The notes under the pieces are model-generated. The model worked only from the letters and a program-made list of their open reading frames with translations, was not told the DNA's origin and did not search any database. From an uncultured Eubacterium sp. (lineage in GTDB: Bacteria > Bacillota > Clostridia > Lachnospirales > Lachnospiraceae), in the NCBI GenBank assembly GCA_910584595.1, contig CAJUBQ010000031.1, positions 1 through 48,271 on the forward strand: a DNA stretch of 48,271 bases, read 5' to 3'. Shown piece after piece: positions 41,302-48,271 of the stretch; the first letter of the stretch is position 1; each line of letters opens with the position of its first letter. The position numbers were made by a program, and so were the translations under genes.

Positions 41302-42177
41302 ATGATAAATATCAGTGGACATTTGCGTGACAGAAGGAATATACTTGGATTTTGTGATGAAAGTGTTGATCTCATGGTCAATTGTTGTGGAAAACAGACT
41401 TTTTTGGAACAGGATTATTCTCTGAACCGTGAAAACGGACGGTTGGATTATCAGCTGATCTATATTTATAAAGGAGCAGGACATTTTTTTCTGGATCAGA
41501 GATGGACGGCGCTGCCTGCAGGTAATGTAGTCTTATATCGTCCGATGGAGCCGCAGCAGTATTCTTATTATGCAAAGGATAAGCCTGAAATATACTGGAT
41601 CCATTTTACAGGCAGCCAGTGTGAGGCTGCCTTGCGCACCTATTCGATTGAAAATTGTTATATTGGGGAGAATCTTTCGGTGAAACTGCTCTTTCAATAT
41701 ATGATTACGGAACTGCAGCTTAAAAAGCTGCATTATGAGACGGTTGTTTTGGCTAATTTTTCAATACTGCTGAGCGCCATCCGCAGGTCTGTTGAGCAGA
41801 CATTGCGGCCATGCGAAAATAATTTCACGATTGACCGGCTGATTTGCGAGCTGAATTCCAAATATATGCAGGATTGGAGTGTGTCGTCAATGGCTGATTA
41901 CTGCAAATTAAGCAACAGTTATTTTTCTCATATGTTCAAAGAACGGATGGGTGTGTCTCCGATACGGTATTTAAATCATTTGCGGATAGAAAAAGCAAAA
42001 GATTTTTTGATGACAAATTCCATGTCTGTTGCTACGGCTGCTCAGCTTGCGGGATTTGATGATCCGCTGTATTTCAGCCGTGTATTTAAGAAGGCTACTG
42101 GCATCGCTCCCAATGAGTTTTATCATAGCGTTGCACACGGCAATACACCCTCCTGGTTTCAGGAAAAAGCGGATTAA
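41302..42177 (+). CDS. AraC-family regulator of the sulfatase locus
   Basis: A 291-residue regulator. A cupin-like sensor domain (about 45-120; DYQLIYIYKGAGHFFLD, GNVVLYRPMEPQQYSYYA) is followed by two helix-turn-helix motifs at about 190-285 (WSVSSMADYCKLSNSYFSHM and SVATAAQLAGFDDPLYFSRV, then FKKATGIAPNEF). It is divergent from the sulfatase operon, so it most likely activates it in response to the sugar. The start at 41302 follows AAAGAGGAA. Its stop codon overlaps the convergent exporter gene by four bases. The 245-base gap to the sulfatase gene shows no clear consensus promoter, as expected for activated genes. Confidence 0.9.
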   Translation: MINISGHLRDRRNILGFCDESVDLMVNCCGKQTFLEQDYSLNRENGRLDYQLIYIYKGAGHFFLDQRWTALPAGNVVLYRPMEPQQYSYYAKDKPEIYWIHFTGSQCEAALRTYSIENCYIGENLSVKLLFQYMITELQLKKLHYETVVLANFSILLSAIRRSVEQTLRPCENNFTIDRLICELNSKYMQDWSVSSMADYCKLSNSYFSHMFKERMGVSPIRYLNHLRIEKAKDFLMTNSMSVATAAQLAGFDDPLYFSRVFKKATGIAPNEFYHSVAHGNTPSWFQEKAD

Positions 42178-42962
42178 AGGCAGCGGAAAATATTGTATAG
42201 ATTGATAAAGATCATAAGGACCATAAGACCGGTAAATAACTGATCGACCATCTTGTGGTTCATTTTTCGGCTGATTGCGGAACCTGTCAAGCCGCCTGTT
42301 ATCCCGCAGCCGATCATAAGCGCCAATATGCCGACAGAAAAAGGCGGGACATTTCCGGTGCATATGCTGTACAATAAGCTTGCTATTTGTGAAAAAAGGA
42401 TGATATAAATGGAATACAAAGCAGCTTCTTTTGTTCTCATGGAAAATAAGTAAAACAATGCGATCAGATTGATCGGTCCTCCGCCGATTCCTAAAAAAGC
42501 AGATAAAATGCCTAAAAGGCATCCAATGAAAAATACGACGAGCTTATTTTCTATATTTTTCGTTGTAATCGTTTCTTTCTTTAGTTCATAAGCCATAGTT
42601 CCGGCTGTAAGGAGTAATAAAACAGCTGCCTGTATGGCGCCTGCTTTGCTTTTTATTTCTGAAATGTCCAGGAGGAGCTGGAAGGCTGATTTTCCGATGA
42701 TGCCTCCAAGGATGCTTCCAACAGTCAGGATGGAAGCAAACGCTTTATGAAAATCATTGTTATCCTCATTTTTCAGATTTTTATATAGGGATACCGCAGA
42801 CATGGAAAGTACTGTGCATCCAGAAAGGAAGGATACGGATGCTACATCCATCATATTTGCAGCATCCAGCGCCGGCTTAATAATAACACCTCCGCCGATT
42901 CCGCAGATAGAACCTGCCACGGATGAGAAGAAACATACAAACAAAATGATAAATATTTTCAT
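42174..42962 (-). CDS. TauE/SafE family anion exporter
   Basis: A 262-residue membrane protein with about eight predicted helices. Two copies of the family motif are seen: FFSSVAGSICGIGGGVIIKP near the N-terminus and LLGILSAFLGIGGGPINLIA in the middle. TauE/SafE proteins export sulfite, sulfoacetate or related anions. Between a sulfatase and its maturase, removal of the released sulfate or a derived anion is the natural guess. The start at 42962 follows AAAGGAGA. It lies 67 bases after the maturase gene and probably shares its transcript. Confidence 0.88.
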   Translation of the reverse strand: MKIFIILFVCFFSSVAGSICGIGGGVIIKPALDAANMMDVASVSFLSGCTVLSMSAVSLYKNLKNEDNNDFHKAFASILTVGSILGGIIGKSAFQLLLDISEIKSKAGAIQAAVLLLLTAGTMAYELKKETITTKNIENKLVVFFIGCLLGILSAFLGIGGGPINLIALFYLFSMRTKEAALYSIYIILFSQIASLLYSICTGNVPPFSVGILALMIGCGITGGLTGSAISRKMNHKMVDQLFTGLMVLMIFINLYNIFRCL

Positions 42963-43029
42963 GATATAAAATCTCCTTTCTGAATACCAGTACTCTACCA
43001 GTATAAAAAAAGGAGATTTCAATACTATT

Positions 43030-44169
43030 TCATATTATGCTTTTTGTATGGATATTTTTGCTTTTTAACCAAAAAGCAATTTTTTCCATTTCAGGAAGGC
43101 AGGCATCAAAGAACATTTGATAAGATCTGCAGAAATAATTCTGACCATAGGCTGCTCCCGGCTGTTCTCTGTGCCTGCGGCATCCGCTGCGGCACAGGAA
43201 AAAATACTTACAGGCTGCGCATGTGTCAGAAGAATGTTTCAGTTGTTCGAAAAAACTGCTTTGCCGCTGCCGTTCTTCTATCATTGCAAAATCATCCGTT
43301 AAGAGATTTCCAAGCTTATATTCATCCAGGACATAAAAATCACAAGGATACACACTTCCATCAGCTTCTATTACATTCTGGAAGCTGCATATGCCGCGCT
43401 GTTCACAGCATTCCGGTTCATATCCAAGCAGGATGCCGATATAGTTTTCGAACTGGCGGATGTATGGCTGGCTGCCATTTTGCAGATCGATGCTCCATAG
43501 CCGGAACAGGTCGGTCAGAAACTTTCCATATATTTCCGGCGTCAGAGAATACTCCATGCTGCCGGGCTGTGCGTGCAGCGGATCGAGACATGCAATATAC
43601 TGCTGCCACACAAAGCCCTGATGTTTGTAAGATTCATAAATACGGTGAATTTTTGCTGCTGTTTTTTTCGTTACAACGGTGAGTACGTTAAAGTCTACAC
43701 CAAAGCTGCGTAGCCGCGCAGCGGCGTCCAGCGCTTTGAAATAAGTATCTTCACCTTGCAGGCCTTTACGGAAGGCATTATGTGTAGCTTTGACCCCATC
43801 GATAGACAGACCGATTAAAAACTGATGTCTGGCAAAGAAACGGCACCAGTCTTCATTGATGAGGCATCCGTTTGTCTGCAGTGCATGTGCTATTTGTACA
43901 TGGTTCTTGTTATATTTTTTTTCATAAGATATCCATTTTTCATAAAAGGGCAGTCCGGCCAAAGCAGGTTCGCCGCCCTGGAACAGAAACGTGCATTTTT
44001 TCGTCGCCTTTGCAAGCGCTTTTTTTATAACCTGTTCCATAACCTTATCAGGCATCATTCCGTAAGATGCCTGCTTTCTGCGGTTCATTTCATCTGCATA
44101 AAAGCAATAATCGCATCTCATGTTGCATAGTCCGGAAGCAGGTTTTATTAAAAAGTTCATCTCTGACAT
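43030..44169 (-). CDS. Anaerobic sulfatase-maturating enzyme (radical SAM, anSME)
   Basis: Oxidises the active-site Cys of sulfatases to formylglycine without oxygen. It has 379 residues. The radical-SAM cluster motif C15-x3-C19-x2-C22 (GLCNMRCDYCFYADE) is followed by the S-adenosylmethionine segment FLFQGGEPALAG. A SPASM domain follows with Cys motifs for two auxiliary clusters (CCEQRGICSF, VYPCDFYV, CAACKYFFLCRSGCRRH, FCRSYQMFFDAC). The Cys-type CGPAR sulfatase in the same locus is the expected substrate. GGAGA lies ten bases before the ATG, beside a strong hairpin. Confidence 0.94.
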   Translation of the reverse strand: MSEMNFLIKPASGLCNMRCDYCFYADEMNRRKQASYGMMPDKVMEQVIKKALAKATKKCTFLFQGGEPALAGLPFYEKWISYEKKYNKNHVQIAHALQTNGCLINEDWCRFFARHQFLIGLSIDGVKATHNAFRKGLQGEDTYFKALDAAARLRSFGVDFNVLTVVTKKTAAKIHRIYESYKHQGFVWQQYIACLDPLHAQPGSMEYSLTPEIYGKFLTDLFRLWSIDLQNGSQPYIRQFENYIGILLGYEPECCEQRGICSFQNVIEADGSVYPCDFYVLDEYKLGNLLTDDFAMIEERQRQSSFFEQLKHSSDTCAACKYFFLCRSGCRRHREQPGAAYGQNYFCRSYQMFFDACLPEMEKIAFWLKSKNIHTKSII

Positions 44170-44182
44170 TTTATCATCTCCG

Positions 44183-44211
44183 GCAGCGGATACAGAAGGA
44201 GTATCCGCTGC
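44183..44211 (-). promoter_or_regulatory. Hairpin in the leader of the maturase gene
   Basis: GCAGCGGATAC (44183-44193) is the exact complement of GTATCCGCTGC (44201-44211), with a 7-base loop. On the minus strand it lies between the large secreted protein and anSME and ends at the anSME ribosome binding site. No T-run follows in that direction. It could control translation, protect RNA ends, or partly terminate. Confidence 0.45.
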
Positions 44212-44229
44212 GTGTATTAATTTTTGGTT

Positions 44230-47200
44230 TTAATTTTTGGGCTTTATTTTTTTGGTATCGCTGTATGCTCCATATATGTTATTTCCGGCAGAATCCTTTC
44301 GGAAAGCGCGGGCTCTGATATAATAAGCGCTGCCTTTTTTCAGTTTGATAACTGATTTTCCGTTCGTAGATTTTGCAGAAACAAGTTTTTGATTTGTTTG
44401 TGCTTTTAAAAATTTTTTATTTGTGGAATAAGCAATTTCATATCCCTGTGCATCATCGGCAGAAGCAATCGTAATCGTTACCAGGCCGTCGCCCTGATCG
44501 GACAGAGAAAGATTTTTTATTTTGTCAGGCTTTGTCACCGTATCCCATTGTGCATACAAAGTGGTCGATGCATGGAAGGCGGTGTTTTCATCTACTTTTC
44601 GGCCGTTTGTCTTTTGGGTATACCAGCCCGAAAACAGATGTCCCTTCATCTGCACATGTGGCAGAATGCCAAGACGTTCGTCCATGAGCAAAGTCATTTC
44701 CTTGCGGCTTTGGCGGTTTCCGCCATTTGGGTTGAAAGAAACGATATAATATAATAATTTTACTTCTGTATTGCCGGACGGATTGCTGCCGGATACAGAG
44801 CTGCCGCCAGACGGATAGGAGCCGCCGGATGACGGATTGCTGCCGGATGCAGAGCTGCCGCCAGACGGATAGGAGTCGCCGGATGACGGATTGTTTGCGG
44901 ATGGTTTTTGAACGTCATCAGGATTTGTTTCTGCGGATGGTTTTAAAGTAACCGTAACAATACATCCTGCAAAAATATTGCTGCCATCCTGGCTTTGCAC
45001 AACAATGCGCGCTTTGCCTTCGGCAATTCCGGTAACGAGTCCGTTTTGATCCACTACCGCAATATCCGGATTTTCAGATATCCATTTTAAAGACGGATTA
45101 GCGGCATCTGACGGAAATACAACAGCCTCGAGCTGAATGCTGCTTCCGGCTTCAGTAGAAGCGTCGGACAGGCTTAAGGTTATGTTTTCGACCAGTTTTA
45201 TACGTTCCGTCATTTGATAAAAAGCATCTTGCACGCCATGGTAGCGGCCAATGCCATGGATCGTTACCGTATAATGTCCGACATCTTTTGCGCTGTAATC
45301 TTTCCAGAGCTCATAATCTACGCCTTCGGTGAGAACTTGTCCATGGTAAGTGACGGTTGGCTGTATGTATTGGAGCTGACCGTTGTATTCCAGGTCAGAT
45401 ACAGTTATTTGTGCTGCCGATATATCTGTTTTGTCTGCGCTGATGAGAAAAACAGAGGAATTTTCGCATCCTTGCAGCAGCTCATAGGAAACGCTGAGCG
45501 ATCCGCTGCTGTCAGCAGCTTCTTGTACCAGATACAAAAGATTTGAAGGATTCGGTATATTTGAATCCGTATCGTCTTTTACAATATAACAATAATATGT
45601 TTTACCCGGAGTAAGGTTGTGAAATACAGCTGTGTTGCCGCCTGGAAACAGTTGTTGGGGTTCGGAACAGGAGATTTCTGTTCCTGTTCCAAGCACACCA
45701 AACAGGTTTTCTCTCCATGTATACAAAGAACCGTCCTGTGTCACAGCGCCAAGGCAGGAATAACCGGTGTCTGCTGACAGGATGTTGTCGGGAGCATTTA
45801 TCCTGTGCAGATCGATATTGATGCTTCCTTGGTTTTGTATGCTCATTTCATAAAAATAACCTTCTTTCGTTAATACATAGCTGTCCATAGAGCTGGGATT
45901 CATCAGGACAGATATTGGCGTCCGTTCATATCCGGGCGGTGATATAAACGTGACTTTTTCAGGAAATGGAATAGCATCGCCATAAGAAGCGCCCCATACA
46001 TATAATCCATCTTCTGTGATTGCTCCGCTGTGCATATATCCGGCGGCAATAATTTTGCAGCTGCCTTGTATCGTTACTTTACCGGGATAATGATAGGAAG
46101 CGGAAGAATCATCGCGTCCGGGATAATCTCCCCAGGTATATAAATCTCCGTTTTCCAGTATTGCGCTGCTTTCGTATCCTCCCATTTTGACATTGACAGC
46201 CTTGTCCGGCAGATTTACTTTTTCCGGGAGAGGGTTGTACTCGGAGTAGCTTCCGCCACGGCCTAATTTGCCTTGTGCATTGCTTCCCCAGGTATATAAA
46301 TCTCCGTTTTCCAGTATTGCGGCACAGTTTGTGCTTCCCATGCTCAGAGCCTTTACTTTTCCCGGCAGTTCTACCTTTTGCGGTCGTGTGCTATAGCTGT
46401 CATTTGTATGAACAGGTTCAGTTTCATAACCAAGCTGTCCAAAACGATTCCATCCCCAAGTATACAGATCTCCGTTTTCGGTTACCGCTGCGCTGCTTTC
46501 TCCGCCAAAATCTGCAAAAGCAACATGTTCAAGAACTTTGACAGGGGTAATAATTTCATCAACCGTATAACTGATGCGTCCAATTCCGGTAGAGCCGTAT
46601 CTGTTTAATCCCCATGTATATAAATCGCCATTTTGAGATACGGCGCCGCCATGTCCATCGCCGAATGTAACGCTTTTAAATTTAGGGGCAGTATGTATTT
46701 CATCCGGTGCAATTGTTTCATATGACGGATTTTCTGCTCTGATTACAATACTTTTGGGTTGATCTTGTATAACTGTTTTCGAATATTTGGTGGTTCCATC
46801 CGGAAAAGAAACGGTAATCGGGTAATTCCCGCTCGGCAGATAGCAGGATGCGCGGCCGCTGATATCCGTGTTTAGGGAAACTGCCGGCATGGCATTGTCT
46901 GCCTGTATGGCAGCATGTTCCACTTTGTTTCCGCTGGAATCGAGTATTGTAAAAGTTACTTGATACGTATGCTGTGGACATGACTGCGAATCAGATGCTC
47001 CGCCATTCGAAGAGAGGTAGAAATTTCCGGATTGGCATTGCTGTGACTGCTGTAATGTATAGCGCTCTCCGGTATCTGATTGTTCTGCCCGAAAGTTAAG
47101 TTCTGCTTTAGAAACAATGGTTCCTTCCAGACAAGACGTACAGTCATGATGTTCAGAAATGGAAGATGCATCTGCGGACAGATGACCGGATGCTTTACCG

Positions 47201-48093
47201 CTCACAGCAGCCTGCATTTCCAGCATGGTATTTTGGGCAGTTATATTTGAAACATTCATAGAAAGGCCAAATACTGCGGAACCGTCTAAAGCCGGCGATG
47301 TTCTCAGCCTCGGAACGGAGGTTAGGCTGTGTATGCCGCTATCGTTTAATATATAATACCCGATGGTACCTGACAACGAGCCGTTTAATCTGGCTGCAGT
47401 GTCACAGGCTGCAGTAAATGAGAGGCTGGCGCCTTCAGGCAAAGATGGTATGTCTGACAGCGGAAAAGCGCCTTCTGCTGCTGCGGATGTTTCAAATTCT
47501 GTAATAGCCGCATGATAATCCAGCCGTATTTGCGTGTACCGGTACAGGGAGGATCGGTAAGAGGTGATCGTGGGAGTGATTTTTAGTTCCAGGCTGCCTG
47601 ACATGCCGGAGGTATTTAACGGACAGGATATAAGTTCAGCAGGCAAGGCCGGCTCTTGTATTTGAGTAATTCCCTGCGTCCATGCCGGAGATTCATATAT
47701 GCTGCATAACGGGTGCATTGTTTCTTGATCCAAAAGCGCTGTGCGCAAAAAGAAATGATCCGGCATACCGTTGTCTGCGTGGATCGGAACGATGGCTTTT
47801 TTTTCGCCGGCAGATACTTCTGCGCTGCCACAAGCGTATACAGTAGTTCCTTCATCGTCATATAAAATGACAGAGAGAACAGCGTTTTTGGTCGTTTCAA
47901 AAGTAACTTCTGCGTTGCTGCCTTCTATCTTTACATCAAGTATGGCGCTGAATTCCATGCTGATGGGATCGGAAGAGAAGTGATTGTCCAAAGCATAAGA
48001 TGAATCAACCGCAGCGGCGGATGCGGTATTTAAATATATGGGATTTGCTGTGGCCAGAATGATTGCTAAGAAAGATGTGAGTATTCGTTTCAT
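44230..48093 (-). CDS. Large secreted protein with RCC1-like propeller, Big_2 and InlB-type B repeat
   Basis: A 1287-residue surface or secreted protein. The signal peptide is at about 1-27 (LTSFLAIILATANPIYL...ASA). Residues 28-465 form no recognised domain; the end of this stretch is Ig-like. At least six RCC1-type blades span about 470-805 (GDLYTWGLNRYG, GDLYTWGWNRFGQLG, GDLYTWGSNAQGKLG and others), suggesting a beta-propeller. An Fn3-like unit, a Big_2 domain (about 968-1050; VVDQNGLVTGIAEGKARIVV), a Ser/Gly/Pro linker with two 18-residue repeats, an InlB-type B repeat (VSFNPNGG...GWYT...LYAQWD) and a final Fn3-like domain complete it. There is no LPXTG or S-layer anchor. GAGGGGG precedes the ATG. 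The role is probably adhesion or binding (inference). Confidence 0.85.
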   Translation of the reverse strand: MKRILTSFLAIILATANPIYLNTASAAAVDSSYALDNHFSSDPISMEFSAILDVKIEGSNAEVTFETTKNAVLSVILYDDEGTTVYACGSAEVSAGEKKAIVPIHADNGMPDHFFLRTALLDQETMHPLCSIYESPAWTQGITQIQEPALPAELISCPLNTSGMSGSLELKITPTITSYRSSLYRYTQIRLDYHAAITEFETSAAAEGAFPLSDIPSLPEGASLSFTAACDTAARLNGSLSGTIGYYILNDSGIHSLTSVPRLRTSPALDGSAVFGLSMNVSNITAQNTMLEMQAAVSGKASGHLSADASSISEHHDCTSCLEGTIVSKAELNFRAEQSDTGERYTLQQSQQCQSGNFYLSSNGGASDSQSCPQHTYQVTFTILDSSGNKVEHAAIQADNAMPAVSLNTDISGRASCYLPSGNYPITVSFPDGTTKYSKTVIQDQPKSIVIRAENPSYETIAPDEIHTAPKFKSVTFGDGHGGAVSQNGDLYTWGLNRYGSTGIGRISYTVDEIITPVKVLEHVAFADFGGESSAAVTENGDLYTWGWNRFGQLGYETEPVHTNDSYSTRPQKVELPGKVKALSMGSTNCAAILENGDLYTWGSNAQGKLGRGGSYSEYNPLPEKVNLPDKAVNVKMGGYESSAILENGDLYTWGDYPGRDDSSASYHYPGKVTIQGSCKIIAAGYMHSGAITEDGLYVWGASYGDAIPFPEKVTFISPPGYERTPISVLMNPSSMDSYVLTKEGYFYEMSIQNQGSINIDLHRINAPDNILSADTGYSCLGAVTQDGSLYTWRENLFGVLGTGTEISCSEPQQLFPGGNTAVFHNLTPGKTYYCYIVKDDTDSNIPNPSNLLYLVQEAADSSGSLSVSYELLQGCENSSVFLISADKTDISAAQITVSDLEYNGQLQYIQPTVTYHGQVLTEGVDYELWKDYSAKDVGHYTVTIHGIGRYHGVQDAFYQMTERIKLVENITLSLSDASTEAGSSIQLEAVVFPSDAANPSLKWISENPDIAVVDQNGLVTGIAEGKARIVVQSQDGSNIFAGCIVTVTLKPSAETNPDDVQKPSANNPSSGDSYPSGGSSASGSNPSSGGSYPSGGSSVSGSNPSGNTEVKLLYYIVSFNPNGGNRQSRKEMTLLMDERLGILPHVQMKGHLFSGWYTQKTNGRKVDENTAFHASTTLYAQWDTVTKPDKIKNLSLSDQGDGLVTITIASADDAQGYEIAYSTNKKFLKAQTNQKLVSAKSTNGKSVIKLKKGSAYYIRARAFRKDSAGNNIYGAYSDTKKIKPKN
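44781..44888. repeat. 54-bp tandem repeat, two copies
   Basis: 44781-44834 and 44835-44888 are nearly identical 54-base units, and a third begins at 44889 before diverging. They encode an 18-residue Ser/Gly/Pro linker unit in the secreted protein. Such in-frame units can expand or contract. Confidence 0.75.
46130..46321. repeat. 36-bp exact direct repeats within the RCC1 blades
   Basis: 46130-46165 and 46286-46321 are identical over 36 bases, coding for the TILENGDLYTWG part of two neighbouring blades. Near-copies occur around 46450 and 46605. This indicates recent duplication or gene conversion among blades. Confidence 0.7.
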
Positions 48094-48121
48094 ATCATTG
48101 CCCCCTCGTGCGTTTCTTTTG

Positions 48122-48150
48122 ATTATAAATGATGAAATGGGAAAAGGCAA
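48122..48150 (-). promoter_or_regulatory. Promoter of the large secreted protein
   Basis: On the minus strand, TTGCCT (48145-48150), 17 bases, TATAAT (48122-48127), about 30 bases before the start codon region. From 48151 to the window end no gene or structure is recognised. Confidence 0.7.
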
Positions 48151-48271
48151 TAGGCGCAGCTGATCGTGAAGTGATTTCGAATGGCTGGATGTTACTATTC
48201 ACGGGCAATGTCATTTACTTAACGGATTCCCGAACGACTCTGCGTCTGGCGGAATGGTTTTGCTGGCTGGA

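Noticed and set aside
41148..41330. 60-residue reading frame with a hydrophobic segment upstream of the AraC gene
   Set aside because: It overlaps the AraC start in another frame, has no clear ribosome site, and the composition of its basic end is explained by the AraC leader.
44781..44888. CRISPR or intergenic satellite
   Set aside because: The 54-bp units are in frame inside a coding region and encode a linker.
44230..48093. Cell-wall sorting signal on the large secreted protein
   Set aside because: The C-terminus ends KKIKPKN with no LPXTG motif, hydrophobic tail or S-layer domain.

Overview
The window reads as the chromosome of a low-GC, strictly anaerobic gut Clostridia, most likely a Lachnospiraceae. 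The evidence is the strong AGGAGG-type ribosome binding sites, consensus sigma-A promoters with 17-bp spacers, a MobV-type mobilizable element, carbohydrate ABC importers without their own ATPase, and a sulfatase paired with an oxygen-sensitive radical-SAM maturase. No rRNA, tRNA or CRISPR array was seen.

Region 1 (1-1740): a non-coding stretch rich in inverted repeats, a fragment of an Rpn/PD-(D/E)XK nuclease-transposase, and a DUF2500 membrane protein.

Region 2 (1751-3603 and 17187-20836): a RADAR anti-phage locus, rdrA (P-loop ATPase) followed by rdrB (large adenosine deaminase). rdrA is broken twice. It has a one-base frameshift near 2379, and a 13.6-kb element is inserted at codon level. 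Joining base 3603 to 17187 restores an uninterrupted reading frame (DRSRF | AMRTVVGFN). rdrB is complete and keeps every adenosine deaminase catalytic residue.

Region 3 (3604-17186): the inserted element. It has an imperfect 11-bp direct repeat at its ends, a tyrosine integrase, an XRE repressor with divergent promoters and paired operators, an excisionase-like protein, an iteron/inverted-repeat/oriT-like region, and a MobV relaxase. Its cargo is a full high-affinity phosphate uptake and sensing cassette (pstSCAB-phoU-phoB-phoR plus a hybrid histidine kinase). Pho-box-like direct repeats lie upstream of both pstS and the hybrid kinase. A DUF6061-like gene and a possible outward promoter lie at the right end, facing rdrB.

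Region 4 (20864-24446): a promoter-led operon equivalent to Bacillus ydjI-ydjG-ydjH (SPFH/zinc ribbon, zinc-ribbon membrane protein, TPM protein), without pspA.

Region 5 (24555-32972): a sucrose/fructan uptake locus with a LacI-type regulator, a YesL-type membrane protein and a partner, two permeases, a lipoprotein binding protein and a GH32 enzyme. Region 6 (33180-36172): an amino-acid permease and an M18 aminopeptidase.

Region 7 (36175-44169): a sulfated-glycan locus. It comprises a sulfatase, an ABC importer, an AraC regulator, a TauE/SafE exporter and an anaerobic sulfatase maturase. Region 8 (44230-48150): a large secreted protein with RCC1-like repeats, a Big_2 domain, an InlB-type B repeat and an Fn3-like end.

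Small palindromes built on GTTCAG...CTGAAC recur at least four times between genes in regions 4-6. All assignments come from reading motifs and context; no database search was run.
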